From Bacteroidota bacterium (GTDB taxonomy: Bacteria; Bacteroidota; Bacteroidia; Chitinophagales; Chitinophagaceae), in assembly GCA_023423405.1 (NCBI GenBank), contig JAFAFR010000014.1, positions 62,001 to 126,000 on the forward strand: a stretch of 64,000 nt of DNA, read 5' to 3'. How positions within the stretch are numbered: the first letter of the stretch is position 1; every line of letters starts with the position of its first letter. The notes under the pieces are model-generated. The model worked only from the letters and a program-made list of their open reading frames with translations, was not told the DNA's origin and made no database searches. Positions 55,951 to 64,000 of this stretch are shown here, one piece after another. The position numbers were made by a program, and so were the translations under genes.

Positions 55951-58206
55951 CTACATCCCGTACTGCGCCAAAAACTTGATCCGCATGATCTTCAACTGCT
56001 CCCAGGTGAAATTGCTCTCGCTTAATTCCTCCTGCGCCACCTGCAGACTGCTGGTTTCGCAACCCTTGAAATAATCGAGGATCTCCTCCTGCTCGTATTC
56101 ATCCAGCATCTCCGCGATGGCATAATCGAGGTTCAGCTTGGTGCCGCTGGCGGCAATGGTTTCCATTTCCTCCAGCAGGGCGTCGAGCCGCAACTCCTTG
56201 TTGCGCGCAATGGTCTCCAGCGGGATCCGCTTATCGGTCTGCTGGATGATATAAACTTTCAGCCCGCTCTTGTTCACCACGCTCTTCATCACAAAATCAT
56301 CGGGCTTCTCAATGTTATTTTCCTCCACGTACCTGGCCACCATTTCCACAAAGGGCTTGCCATAACGCAGGGCCTTGCCCTTGCTCACGCCCTGGCATTT
56401 TTCCAGCTCCGCCACCGTGGTAGGGTAGAGGGTGGCCATGTCCTGCAGGCTGGTTTCCAAAAATATCACGAAAGGTGGCAGGCTTTTCCGCTTCGCCTCT
56501 TTCTGGCGCAGCTCTTTCAGCATCTCGAACAACTGTTCGTCCACTGCCGTAACCGGACCACCACTCTCGCCTTCTTCATCATCCTCGTTCGCATCTTCAA
56601 ACAAATTGTTGAGCACGATCTTGAACTTCTGCGGCTTTTTCAAAAAGGCCTCGCCCGGCCTGGTCAGTTTCAGCAGCCCGTATTCTTCAATGTCCTTGCT
56701 CAGCAGCCCGGCCAGCAGCATCTGGCGGATCAGCGAATTCCAGTAATGCGAAGGCTGGTCCTTGCCCGCACCGAAAAGGTCCAGCGCATTGTGGCGGTAC
56801 ATCTGGTTCTGCGGCGTGAGGCGGCCAATGAGCAGGTTCACCACATAGTCGGTAGCGAAGCGCTCGTCGAGGGCCTTCACCAGCTTCAGCACTTTCACCG
56901 CATCGTCCTTGGCTTCCACCTGTTCTTTCGGGTGTTTGCAATTGTCGCAATGACCGCAATTCTCCTGTTTCCATTCCTCGCCAAAATAGCTCAGCAATAT
57001 CTTGCGACGACAAACACCGCTTTCTGCATAGGCCACGGTTTCGTTGATGAGTTGGGCGCCCACTTCGCGCTCGCTGAGGGGCTTGTCGCGCATCAGGTGT
57101 TCGAGCTTGGCCACGTCCTTGTGTGAATAATACAGGATGCAGGTGCCCTCCAGTCCGTCGCGGCCAGCGCGACCGGTTTCCTGGTAATAGTTTTCGATGC
57201 TCTTTGGAATATTGTAATGGATCACGAAACGCACATCGGGTTTGTCGATCCCCATGCCGAAGGCAATGGTAGCCACGATCACCTGGGTGTCTTCGTTGAG
57301 GAATTTGTCCTGCCGCTCCGCGCGCAGTTTGCTGTCGAGCCCCGCGTGGTAAGCAACGGCCTTGATGCCATTGGCCACCAGCAACTGCGCCAGCTCTTCG
57401 GTGGTTTTGCGGTTGAGCGTATAAATGATGCCGCTCTTGCCCTTGTTCTGCACAATGAATTTCACCATGTTGCGGATGGTCTGATCCTTGGTGATCTTGG
57501 GCTGGATCTCGTAATAAAGATTGTCGCGGTTGAAAGAAGAAATATAGATCTCGGGGTCACGAAGGCCCAGGTTCTTCACAATATCACTCTGCACTTTTGG
57601 GGTAGCCGTGGCCGTTAGAGCGATCACCGGCAGCTTTTCATTGATCTGGTCCATCATTTCGCGGAGGCGGCGGTACTCGGGACGAAAATCGTGTCCCCAT
57701 TCCGAAATACAGTGCGCTTCGTCCACGGCGAAAAAAGAAATTTCGAGCTCTTTGAAAAAGTCGATGTTCTCCTGCTTGGTGAGAGTTTCCGGGGCCACGT
57801 AGAGCATTTTCGTATGTCCCTTTACGAGATCGCTCTGCACTTCGCGGATCTCTTTTTTGGTAAGGGTGGAGTTAAGAAAATGCGCCACGTTGTCGCGCGA
57901 GCTGTAGCCGCGCACCAGGTCCACCTGGTTCTTCATGAGCGCAATCAGCGGGCTCACGATGATGGCCACGCCGGGCATCATGAGGGCGGGAAGCTGGTAG
58001 CAGAGACTTTTGCCGCCGCCGGTGGGCATGATCACAAAAGTATCACGACCGCCCATCAGGTTACGGATGGCCGTTTCCTGGTTGCCTTTGAACTGGTTGA
58101 ATCCAAAATACTCCTGGAGGGATTCCTGCAGGTCGTCCGGAGCGGACTTTTTTTTCGCCGCCGGGGCAGCCTTGGTGGTTTTCCGGGATTTTGTAGATGT
58201 TGCCAT
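55951..58206 (-). CDS. recQ: ATP-dependent DNA helicase RecQ
   Basis: 751 residues, longer than E. coli RecQ (609). A basic Lys/Ala-rich N-tail (1-24) leads into the helicase core: FKGNQETAIRNLMGG, Walker A MPTGGGKSLCYQLPA, DEAH motif AVDEAHCISEWGHDFRPEY, SAT-like LTATATP, and motif VI YQETGRAGRDG. The RQC zinc-binding region has CRRKILLSYFGE and CGHCDNC. An HRDC domain lies near 540-620. The C-terminal about 110 residues are an extension common in Bacteroidota. It unwinds recombination intermediates. It lies 164 bp upstream of tRNA-Phe on the same strand. Confidence 0.96.
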   Translation of the reverse strand: MATSTKSRKTTKAAPAAKKKSAPDDLQESLQEYFGFNQFKGNQETAIRNLMGGRDTFVIMPTGGGKSLCYQLPALMMPGVAIIVSPLIALMKNQVDLVRGYSSRDNVAHFLNSTLTKKEIREVQSDLVKGHTKMLYVAPETLTKQENIDFFKELEISFFAVDEAHCISEWGHDFRPEYRRLREMMDQINEKLPVIALTATATPKVQSDIVKNLGLRDPEIYISSFNRDNLYYEIQPKITKDQTIRNMVKFIVQNKGKSGIIYTLNRKTTEELAQLLVANGIKAVAYHAGLDSKLRAERQDKFLNEDTQVIVATIAFGMGIDKPDVRFVIHYNIPKSIENYYQETGRAGRDGLEGTCILYYSHKDVAKLEHLMRDKPLSEREVGAQLINETVAYAESGVCRRKILLSYFGEEWKQENCGHCDNCKHPKEQVEAKDDAVKVLKLVKALDERFATDYVVNLLIGRLTPQNQMYRHNALDLFGAGKDQPSHYWNSLIRQMLLAGLLSKDIEEYGLLKLTRPGEAFLKKPQKFKIVLNNLFEDANEDDEEGESGGPVTAVDEQLFEMLKELRQKEAKRKSLPPFVIFLETSLQDMATLYPTTVAELEKCQGVSKGKALRYGKPFVEMVARYVEENNIEKPDDFVMKSVVNKSGLKVYIIQQTDKRIPLETIARNKELRLDALLEEMETIAASGTKLNLDYAIAEMLDEYEQEEILDYFKGCETSSLQVAQEELSESNFTWEQLKIMRIKFLAQYGM

Positions 58207-58370
58207 GCGCTGAATATTTTCAATCTCACATAGAAGCGACCGCTTATAAGTTACCGAAAAAGCGGCAAACCAGCTTGCCTCTGCCAGATGGCCACTCTCC
58301 GAAGGACCGCGAAATTACTTAAAAACAAAGGCTTATCCCAGCGGAAAATGTTAATATGGCCTTTCGGGGT

Positions 58371-58378
58371 TACTTTTG
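58371..58378 (+). promoter_or_regulatory. -7 element of kdsD-manC
   Basis: TACTTTTG matches TAnnTTTG exactly, 9 nt before the ATG at 58388, predicting a very short leader. Confidence 0.55.
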
Positions 58379-58387
58379 CTCCGATTT

Positions 58388-59356
58388 ATGGACAGCGCAC
58401 AGATCCAATCGATTGCCCGCCGCACCGTTGCACTCGAAGCCGACAGCCTGGCGGGCCTGCAGGCCTTTATTGACGATGGCTTTTCCGCTGCCGTGCAGGC
58501 CGTTGCGGCCAGTAAGGGGCGTCTGGTGGTGAGCGGCATCGGGAAAAGCGCCATCGTGGCCCAGAAAATTGTGGCCACCCTCAATTCCACCGGTACACCC
58601 TCTCTTTATATGCACGCCGCCGATGCCATCCACGGCGACCTGGGCATGGTGCAGCACGACGATGTGGTGATGATCCTGAGCAAAAGCGGCGAGAGTCCCG
58701 AGATCAAAGTGCTGGTGCCCCTGATCCGCAATTTCGGCAACCCCCTGATCGCCATGGTGGGCAAGCTCGACAGTTTTCTCGCCAAACAATCCGATTTCAT
58801 TCTCAACACCACGGTGAGCCAGGAAGCCTGTCCCAATAACCTGGCGCCCACCAGCAGCACCACCGCCCAGATGGTGATGGGCGATGCGCTGGCCGTTTGC
58901 CTCATGGAGATCAGCGGCTTCAACGGCCAGGATTTTGCCAAATTCCACCCCGGCGGTAACTTGGGGAAAAGACTGTATATGCGTGTGAGGGATTTATACA
59001 CACATAATGAAAAACCCGCGGTTTCACCCGATGCCACCCTCAAGGAAGTGATCCTCGCCATCAGCGGCAGCCGCCTGGGCATTACGGCGGTAACGGGGGC
59101 GCAGAACGAATTATTGGGTGTAATCACCGACGGCGACCTGCGGCGCATGCTGGAAAAGGAACAGACCCTCACCGGCATCCGCGCCAGCGAGATCATGACC
59201 CCGCATCCCCGGTCCATCGGCCCCGATGAACTGGCCGTGGATGCCCTGGAGCGATTAAAAAAACATGATATTACCCAACTGACGGTGACCGATACCGCCA
59301 ATCATTACCTGGGTGTGTTACATTTGCACGACCTAATCAAAGAAGGTCTGATCTGA
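58388..59356 (+). CDS. kdsD: Arabinose-5-phosphate isomerase (KpsF/GutQ family)
   Basis: 322 residues. The SIS isomerase domain (about 30-185) has GRLVVSGIGKSAIVAQKIVATLNSTGTPSLYMHAADAIHGDLGMV, ILSKSGESPEIK and FAKFHPGGNLGKRL, with active-site Lys and His residues. Two CBS domains follow (about 205-322). It makes arabinose 5-phosphate from ribulose 5-phosphate, the first step to Kdo for lipopolysaccharide. The manC start codon overlaps its stop by one base (59356), so they are coupled. Confidence 0.93.
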   Translation: MDSAQIQSIARRTVALEADSLAGLQAFIDDGFSAAVQAVAASKGRLVVSGIGKSAIVAQKIVATLNSTGTPSLYMHAADAIHGDLGMVQHDDVVMILSKSGESPEIKVLVPLIRNFGNPLIAMVGKLDSFLAKQSDFILNTTVSQEACPNNLAPTSSTTAQMVMGDALAVCLMEISGFNGQDFAKFHPGGNLGKRLYMRVRDLYTHNEKPAVSPDATLKEVILAISGSRLGITAVTGAQNELLGVITDGDLRRMLEKEQTLTGIRASEIMTPHPRSIGPDELAVDALERLKKHDITQLTVTDTANHYLGVLHLHDLIKEGLI

Positions 59357-60438
59357 TGAACCAACACCATTATGTGGCCATTATGGCGGGCGGCATTGGC
59401 AGCCGCTTCTGGCCGATGAGCCGTACCAATTATCCGAAGCAGTTCCTGGACATCCTCAATACCGGAAAAAGCCTGATCCAGTGGACCTACGAACGCTATG
59501 CCGATTTCATTCCGAAAGAAAACATCTTCGTGGTGACCTCGGATGAATACGCCGGCATCGTACACGAGCAGTTGCCCAGCCTGCCAGTGCAGAATATCCT
59601 GGGCGAGCCCTCTCGAAAAAACACGGCGCCCTGCATCGCCTATATCTCTTTCAAGTTGCAGCAGATCGATCCCAAAGCCTGCCTCATCGTGGCGCCTTCG
59701 GACCACCTGATCCTGGACAAGATCGCCTTTAAAAAAGTATGCCTGGAGGCCCTGAGTTTTGTGAACAAACACAACGCTTTCATCACCCTGGGTATTACGC
59801 CCACGCATCCGAATACGGGCTACGGGTATATCCAGTTTGAGCAGCACGCGGTGTCGGACAATGTGTACAAGGTGAAGACCTTCACGGAAAAACCCAACCT
59901 GGAGCTGGCAAAAACCTTTGTCAGCAGCGGTGAGTTTTTATGGAACGCCGGCATTTTCGTATGGCAGGTGAAAAATATACTTACGGCCTTTGAGCAATAC
60001 CTGCCGGAAATGTTCGAGGTGTTTGCTGCCGAAAAAAACCGTTTTAACACCTCCGAAGAAACGGCCGCCCTCCAGGCGATCTACCCGCAGTGCACCAATA
60101 TTTCCATCGATTTCGGGATCATGGAAAAAGCCAATAACGTGTACGTTATCCCTTCTTCTTTCGGGTGGAGCGACCTGGGCACCTGGAACAGCGCCTTCGA
60201 CAATATGGAAAAGGATTACCTGGAAAACGCCGTTGCCGGGAACAATGTAGTAGTGGTGGATGCCACCAAATGCATGGTGCATGTACCCAAGGACAAACTG
60301 GTGCTGCTGCAGGGGCTCGACGATTTCATTGTGGTAGATACAGAAGATGTGCTCCTGATCTGTGAGAAGGCGAAAGAGCAGGAAATCAAGGAGTACGTTG
60401 CCGAAGTTAAGCGAAAAAAGGGCGAAAAATGGCTGTAA
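59356..60438 (+). CDS. manC: Mannose-1-phosphate guanylyltransferase
   Basis: 360 residues. The nucleotidyltransferase signature MAGGIGSRFWPMSRTNYPKQFL is at about 10-31 and LGEPSRKNTAPCIAYIS at about 83-99; VAPSDHLI, FTEKPNLELAKTF, WNAGIFVW and FGWSDLGTWNS are all present. It makes GDP-mannose for surface glycans. There is no fused mannose-6-phosphate isomerase domain. Coupling to kdsD suggests a small surface-sugar operon. Confidence 0.95.
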   Translation: MNQHHYVAIMAGGIGSRFWPMSRTNYPKQFLDILNTGKSLIQWTYERYADFIPKENIFVVTSDEYAGIVHEQLPSLPVQNILGEPSRKNTAPCIAYISFKLQQIDPKACLIVAPSDHLILDKIAFKKVCLEALSFVNKHNAFITLGITPTHPNTGYGYIQFEQHAVSDNVYKVKTFTEKPNLELAKTFVSSGEFLWNAGIFVWQVKNILTAFEQYLPEMFEVFAAEKNRFNTSEETAALQAIYPQCTNISIDFGIMEKANNVYVIPSSFGWSDLGTWNSAFDNMEKDYLENAVAGNNVVVVDATKCMVHVPKDKLVLLQGLDDFIVVDTEDVLLICEKAKEQEIKEYVAEVKRKKGEKWL

Positions 60439-60593
60439 TTTACCGCTCATCCTTTTTTTGGATTGCCTCGCGAAATTCCGGCGGGGCATTTCATTTTTAC
60501 CAGTAATATTGCCATGATGCCAACCGGCCCGTTCTGACCAGGCTCTTGGGTAGCTAGCTGCTTGTTGAACTTTTGAAACCTCAATAGAGAAAC

Positions 60594-60983
60594 ATGACCA
60601 GGTACAACTATGCTTCCGGGGCTCCCTGGGAGAACATTGTGGGCTATAGCCGCGCTGTAAAAGTGGGCAATACGATCGAAGTAACGGGCACTGTTGCCCT
60701 CGGCGAAAACAACCAGGTGGTTGGAGCCAACGACGCCTACGCCCAAACCAGGTTCATCATTGAAAAGATCGGGAAAGTACTGGAACAGGCGGGCGCCAGT
60801 CTGAAAGACGTGGTGCGTACGCGTTTGTTCGTAACCGATATCAGCCGCTGGGAAGAATACGGCAAGGCCCACGGCGAATATTTCCGCGACATCCGGCCCT
60901 GCACCACCATGGTGGAAGTAAAGGGACTTATTTCTTCCGATTACCTTATCGAGATCGAAGCCACGGCCATCCTTATCAGTTAA
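60594..60983 (+). CDS. RidA/YjgF-family protein
   Basis: 129 residues. Family motifs: PWENIVGYSRAVKVGNTIEVTGTVAL, QTRFIIEKIGKVLEQAGASLKDVVRTRLFVTDI, and the active-site Arg and Glu in RPCTTMVEVKGLISSDYLIEIEATAI. RidA proteins hydrolyse reactive enamine/imine intermediates from PLP enzymes; the group with the WE...GYSR N-terminus may have other substrates. It lies 16 bp upstream of the AraC gene on the same strand, with a PLP aminotransferase just beyond. Confidence 0.88.
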   Translation: MTRYNYASGAPWENIVGYSRAVKVGNTIEVTGTVALGENNQVVGANDAYAQTRFIIEKIGKVLEQAGASLKDVVRTRLFVTDISRWEEYGKAHGEYFRDIRPCTTMVEVKGLISSDYLIEIEATAILIS

Positions 60984-60999
60984 TCCAAACCGAAGATCC

Positions 61000-61923
61000 A
61001 TGCAAAAACAGGTTACCTATTACGAGAATCTGGTAGAATCGCTCCAAAATACAGGCGCCGTCGAACCGCAGTCGCCCCATTTTGAGATCCTTCGTTTTGA
61101 AGAGATCCCCAATCGTCTGCAGGACGCCACCGGCAACCCTTTCCGGCTGAACGCCTTTGTCGTGGGACTGGTTACCGACGGCAGTTTCGACATGACCATT
61201 TCCAACGAAGTGTACCATGTGGTGCCCAATAATATGTATTTCACGTCGCCCTGGCACATACGGCAATACGCCCGGGTGCAGAGCTGGAAGGGTTATATCC
61301 TGTTCTTCACACCCGAGTTCATTTTCCAGTACCCGCAGGGCGAATATATTTTCCGGGAATTCCGTTTTTTCCACACCGAAAACGGCATCTTGTTCCAGCC
61401 CACGGCGGCACAGATGAAACAGCTCGAAAATTCACTGGAGAGCATGCACCGCCTGCTGCACAGCAACCACCCGGAGAAGATGAAAATGCTTTTCCATTAC
61501 CTGAACATCTTCCTGTACGAATGCAAAACCGAGTTTTCGGGCGAAATGGTCCAACCCAGCAATTCGAAGGACACCACGCTCAATAATTTCCTGCATTCCC
61601 TGAACCATTATTTTATTGAACTGAACAAGGGCAATATGGACAAGGCCCTTACCTTAAAATACGTGGCGAACGAATTGCACCTGCACCCCACTTACCTGAG
61701 CAACCTGCTGAAGCAGCAAACCGGTAAAACCGCTGCGCAACTGGTGCGCGAAAGACTGATCCTGGAAGCCCAGAGCCTGCTGAAAAACACCGACATGACG
61801 GTGGCAGAAGTGGCGTATTACCTGCACTTCAAGGACAATTCCAATTTCGCGAAGTTCTTTCGTCACCAGGTGGGACAGAGCCCTTCCGATTACCGTGAGC
61901 AGGCCAAACAGAACAAAGCCTGA
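61000..61923 (+). CDS. AraC-family transcriptional regulator
   Basis: 307 residues. The N-terminal cupin-like sensor domain (about 25-150) has FRLNAFVVGLVTDGSFDMTISNEVYHVVPNNMYFTSPWHIRQYAR. The C-terminal double HTH (about 210-303) has TLKYVANELHLHPTYLSNLLKQQTGKTAAQLVRERLILEAQSLLKNTDMTVAEVAYYLHFKDNSNFAKFFRHQVGQSPSDYR. Ligand unknown; candidates for regulation are the flanking ridA and aminotransferase genes. Confidence 0.92.
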   Translation: MQKQVTYYENLVESLQNTGAVEPQSPHFEILRFEEIPNRLQDATGNPFRLNAFVVGLVTDGSFDMTISNEVYHVVPNNMYFTSPWHIRQYARVQSWKGYILFFTPEFIFQYPQGEYIFREFRFFHTENGILFQPTAAQMKQLENSLESMHRLLHSNHPEKMKMLFHYLNIFLYECKTEFSGEMVQPSNSKDTTLNNFLHSLNHYFIELNKGNMDKALTLKYVANELHLHPTYLSNLLKQQTGKTAAQLVRERLILEAQSLLKNTDMTVAEVAYYLHFKDNSNFAKFFRHQVGQSPSDYREQAKQNKA

Positions 61924-61926
61924 CCC

Positions 61927-61934
61927 TATCTTTG
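61927..61934 (+). promoter_or_regulatory. -7 element of the aminotransferase gene (leaderless)
   Basis: TATCTTTG matches TAnnTTTG exactly and ends 4 nt before the ATG at 61939, so the mRNA would start at or near the A of ATG. Confidence 0.55.
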
Positions 61935-61938
61935 CCGG

Positions 61939-63081
61939 ATGCCAGCGATACCTTCGAAGCTGCCCCGCGTGGGCACTACCATCTTCACTACCATGAGCGC
62001 ACTGGCCGCGCAGCACGGCGCCGTCAACCTGGGACAGGGCTTTCCAGATTTCCCCATGGACCCGGCATTGCATGAACTGGTGGCCAAAGCCATGCGTGAT
62101 AACTATAACCAGTATGCGCCGATGCCCGGTCATCTTCCCTTACGGGAAGCCCTGGCCGAAAAATTCCACTATCTCTATGGCTGCGAGGTGGATCCCGAAA
62201 CGGAGATCACCATCACACCCGGCGGCACCTATGCCATTTATTCGGCCTTCACCACCATTCTGCAGCCCGGTGATGAAGTGATTGTGCTGGAGCCGGCCTA
62301 CGACAGTTATATTCCCAACATCGAAGTGAACGGGGGCGTTGCAGTGCGCGTAGCGCTGAATGGTGATTTCAGCATTCCCTGGCAGGCCGTGGAATCGGCC
62401 ATGGGCGCGCGTACCCGGGCCATTGTACTGAACAGCCCGCATAACCCTACGGGTTCCGTTTTGCGCGAAGACGATATCCGCGAACTGCAGCGCCTGGCCG
62501 CAAAGCAGGATTTTTTCATCATCAGTGATGAGGTATACGAGCACCTTGTTTTTGATGGACTGGAACACCACAGCATGCTGCGGTACGCCGATCTGCGCGC
62601 GCGCAGTTTTGTTTGTTTTTCTTTTGGCAAAACCTATCACTGCACGGGCTGGAAACTCGGTTATTGTGTGGCGCCGCCGGAGACCACACTCGAATTCCGC
62701 AAAGTGCACCAGTACAACAGCTTCAGTTGTTTTACACCCACGCAGGTGGCGCTGGCGGCTTTTTTGCAGGAACGCGGGGCCTACCTGAACCTGGGCGCAG
62801 AGATGCAGGCAAAGCGGGATCTTTTCATCCGGCGGATGGCAGGGTCGCGGTTTGACCTGATGCCCTCATCGGGCAGCTATTTTATTTGCGCGGGCTATGA
62901 AAAGATTTCTGACCTGCCCGACCTTGCATTTGCCCGGCAACTGACCGTGGATCATGGCGTGGCGGTGATTCCCGTCTCCGCGTTTTACCAGGAAGCCAGC
63001 ACGGTGAACCGCATCCGCTTTTGCTTTGCCAAATCGGGTGAAACGCTCGAAAGGGCAACGGAAAAGCTCGTGGGGCTGTAA
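61939..63081 (+). CDS. PLP-dependent methionine/kynurenine-type aminotransferase
   Basis: 380 residues, fold type I, class I/II aminotransferase. VNLGQGFPDFPMDPALHELVAKAM, QYAPMPGHLPLREALAEKF and ITITPGGTYAIYSAF lie in the N-terminal half. VLNSPHNPTGSVL, SDEVYEHLVFDG and the PLP Lys in SFGKTYHCTGWKLGY follow, with Arg in VNRIRFCFAKS for the substrate carboxylate. Closest by motif to the methionine aminotransferase YbdL and glutamine transaminase K groups, which act in methionine salvage. It follows the AraC gene by 15 bp. Confidence 0.9.
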   Translation: MPAIPSKLPRVGTTIFTTMSALAAQHGAVNLGQGFPDFPMDPALHELVAKAMRDNYNQYAPMPGHLPLREALAEKFHYLYGCEVDPETEITITPGGTYAIYSAFTTILQPGDEVIVLEPAYDSYIPNIEVNGGVAVRVALNGDFSIPWQAVESAMGARTRAIVLNSPHNPTGSVLREDDIRELQRLAAKQDFFIISDEVYEHLVFDGLEHHSMLRYADLRARSFVCFSFGKTYHCTGWKLGYCVAPPETTLEFRKVHQYNSFSCFTPTQVALAAFLQERGAYLNLGAEMQAKRDLFIRRMAGSRFDLMPSSGSYFICAGYEKISDLPDLAFARQLTVDHGVAVIPVSAFYQEASTVNRIRFCFAKSGETLERATEKLVGL

Positions 63082-63090
63082 CTTTACCCG

Positions 63091-64000
63091 ATGGCAAAAC
63101 TCGTTCAGTCTTACCAGCAACTGCTAACCTATCTTAAAAAGCGGCTGAACAGGTTGCAGTTCATGATGTATGCCGCCGTCGTTACCGGCCTAATCGCGGG
63201 GCTTGCTGCGGTGGTCCTGAAGTCGATCGTGCACCTGCTGGGAGAATGGATCAAAAGACCGGGTAAGCCCGACCTGCTGTATCTGTTTTTTCCCACCATT
63301 GGTCTGTTCCTAACGGTGTTCATCACCCGCAAATTTTTTGGTGGCTGGTTCCCGAAAGGTGTGGGCATGGTGCTGCGGGCCATCGCGGGTAAGCGATCCT
63401 ACATACCGCTATCGGACACCTACAAGCATATTTTCACCAGCTCGCTGACAGTAGGACTCGGTGGTTCCGCCGGGCTGGAAGCGCCTATTCTTGCCACGGG
63501 CAGCGCCATCGGCTCCAATACGGCCCGCATCCATGGCATGGAATACCGTGAAAGGACCCTGCTGGTGGCCTGCGGTGCTGCGGCCGGCATCGCTGCCGTA
63601 TTCAATGCACCCATTGCCGGCGTGATCTTTGCGATCGAAGTGCTGCTTACCGAAACCGTGGTCAGCTATTTCATTCCCCTGATGATCGCCTCTGTAACCG
63701 GCGCCCTTTGCTCCAAAGTGATCCTGCAGGAGGCCACGCTGTTCAACTTCCGCCTGCAGGAGGCTTTCGACTACCACAACGTGCCTTTTTATGTATTGCT
63801 GGGACTGGCGTCCGGTGCCATCAGTCTTTATTATTCGCGCACGTTCAAAACAGTGGAGCATCGCCTGGCCGACCTGCCGAAGCATGCTTACGTCAAATCC
63901 ATTCTTGCCGGCGGCTTGCTGGTGGTGCTGCTTTTCATACTGCCGCCACTCTATGGCGAAGGATACGATACCATCACGCGCCTGGCCAACGGAAATCCGC
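63091..64000 (+). CDS. ClC-family chloride channel/transporter (3' end outside window)
   Basis: 303 residues are visible and the reading frame is open at the window edge. ClC signatures: TVGLGGSAGLEAPILATGSAIGSNTAR, which contains the gating Glu in GxEaP, and CGAAAGIAAVFNAPIAGVIFAIEVLL. Multiple membrane helices are present. The Ser of the usual GSGIP motif would lie further upstream and is not obvious in the visible N-terminal part. It starts 9 bp after the aminotransferase stop. Confidence 0.9.
   Translation, partial: MAKLVQSYQQLLTYLKKRLNRLQFMMYAAVVTGLIAGLAAVVLKSIVHLLGEWIKRPGKPDLLYLFFPTIGLFLTVFITRKFFGGWFPKGVGMVLRAIAGKRSYIPLSDTYKHIFTSSLTVGLGGSAGLEAPILATGSAIGSNTARIHGMEYRERTLLVACGAAAGIAAVFNAPIAGVIFAIEVLLTETVVSYFIPLMIASVTGALCSKVILQEATLFNFRLQEAFDYHNVPFYVLLGLASGAISLYYSRTFKTVEHRLADLPKHAYVKSILAGGLLVVLLFILPPLYGEGYDTITRLANGNP

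Noticed and set aside
55703..56062. Minus-strand ORF ending in a GAVAQLVEQRTENP-type sequence
   Set aside because: This peptide is the well-known artefact of translating a tRNA gene; it spans tRNA-Phe and the recQ end.

Overview
The window reads as a chromosomal segment of a GC-rich member of the Bacteroidota, most likely of the Chitinophagaceae. Three things point there. Genes start without Shine-Dalgarno sequences but often lie just downstream of the Bacteroidota -7 element TAnnTTTG. Rho carries the long Ala/Pro/Lys-rich linker typical of the phylum. Several families are phylum-typical, including an IPExxxVDY protein, a PadR plus double-PspC pair, DUF2911, a DUF5009-type acyltransferase and TIGR02757. 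The family-level placement is inference.

Layout. 1-4.9 kb: sigma-54 block on the minus strand (HPF-like factor, rpoN, NtrC-type activator cut by the window edge), then a DUF1328 membrane peptide, two single-domain response regulators and a three-gene YtxH/holin-like envelope operon. 5-10.3 kb: yceI, msrB, adk, a lipoprotein, paaZ and an enoyl-CoA hydratase. 10.4-15.8 kb: a tight six-gene minus-strand operon (AcpH-like, DUF2911, asnB, a cystathionine gamma-synthase/lyase, TIGR02757, a small conserved protein). 16-23.4 kb: two tandem secreted paralogues, a deoxyhypusine-synthase homologue, a Fic protein with a palindromic promoter, an acyltransferase, an M28 peptidase and tatC. 23.5-34.2 kb: an unannotated 57-residue ORF with its own terminator, a large SWIM/SNF2 helicase, a second M28 peptidase with PDZ domain, an IPExxxVDY protein, a pterin dehydratase, the selD-mnmH selenouridine operon and rho. 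34.3-49.1 kb: D-lactate dehydrogenase-like, asnS, exbD, a lipoprotein hydrolase, a 2OG-Fe(II) oxygenase, padR-pspC with a structured leader, a NarL-type regulator, a HAD phosphatase, gcvT, an SRPBCC protein, comB, feoB and a thioredoxin-like protein. 49.2-58.2 kb: PIF1-like helicase with ssb, a zinc-motif protein, a polysaccharide lyase, an EEP phosphatase, a repeat-rich gap, a RhuM-Fic/Doc gene, tRNA-Phe and recQ. 58.4-64 kb: kdsD-manC (surface sugar nucleotides), ridA, an AraC regulator, an aminotransferase and a ClC channel cut by the window edge.

Most of the window is core housekeeping. The accessory-looking parts are the Fic locus near 19 kb and the repeat-rich RhuM-Fic segment beside tRNA-Phe (54.0-55.7 kb). 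No IS element, CRISPR array, rRNA or integrase was seen. The best leads for something undescribed are regulatory DNA: the inverted-repeat leader before padR-pspC, the palindromes over both Fic promoters, the roughly 20-bp-period TGAGCC array and the 11-bp-phased GCCGT array. The 57-residue ORF is a further lead.
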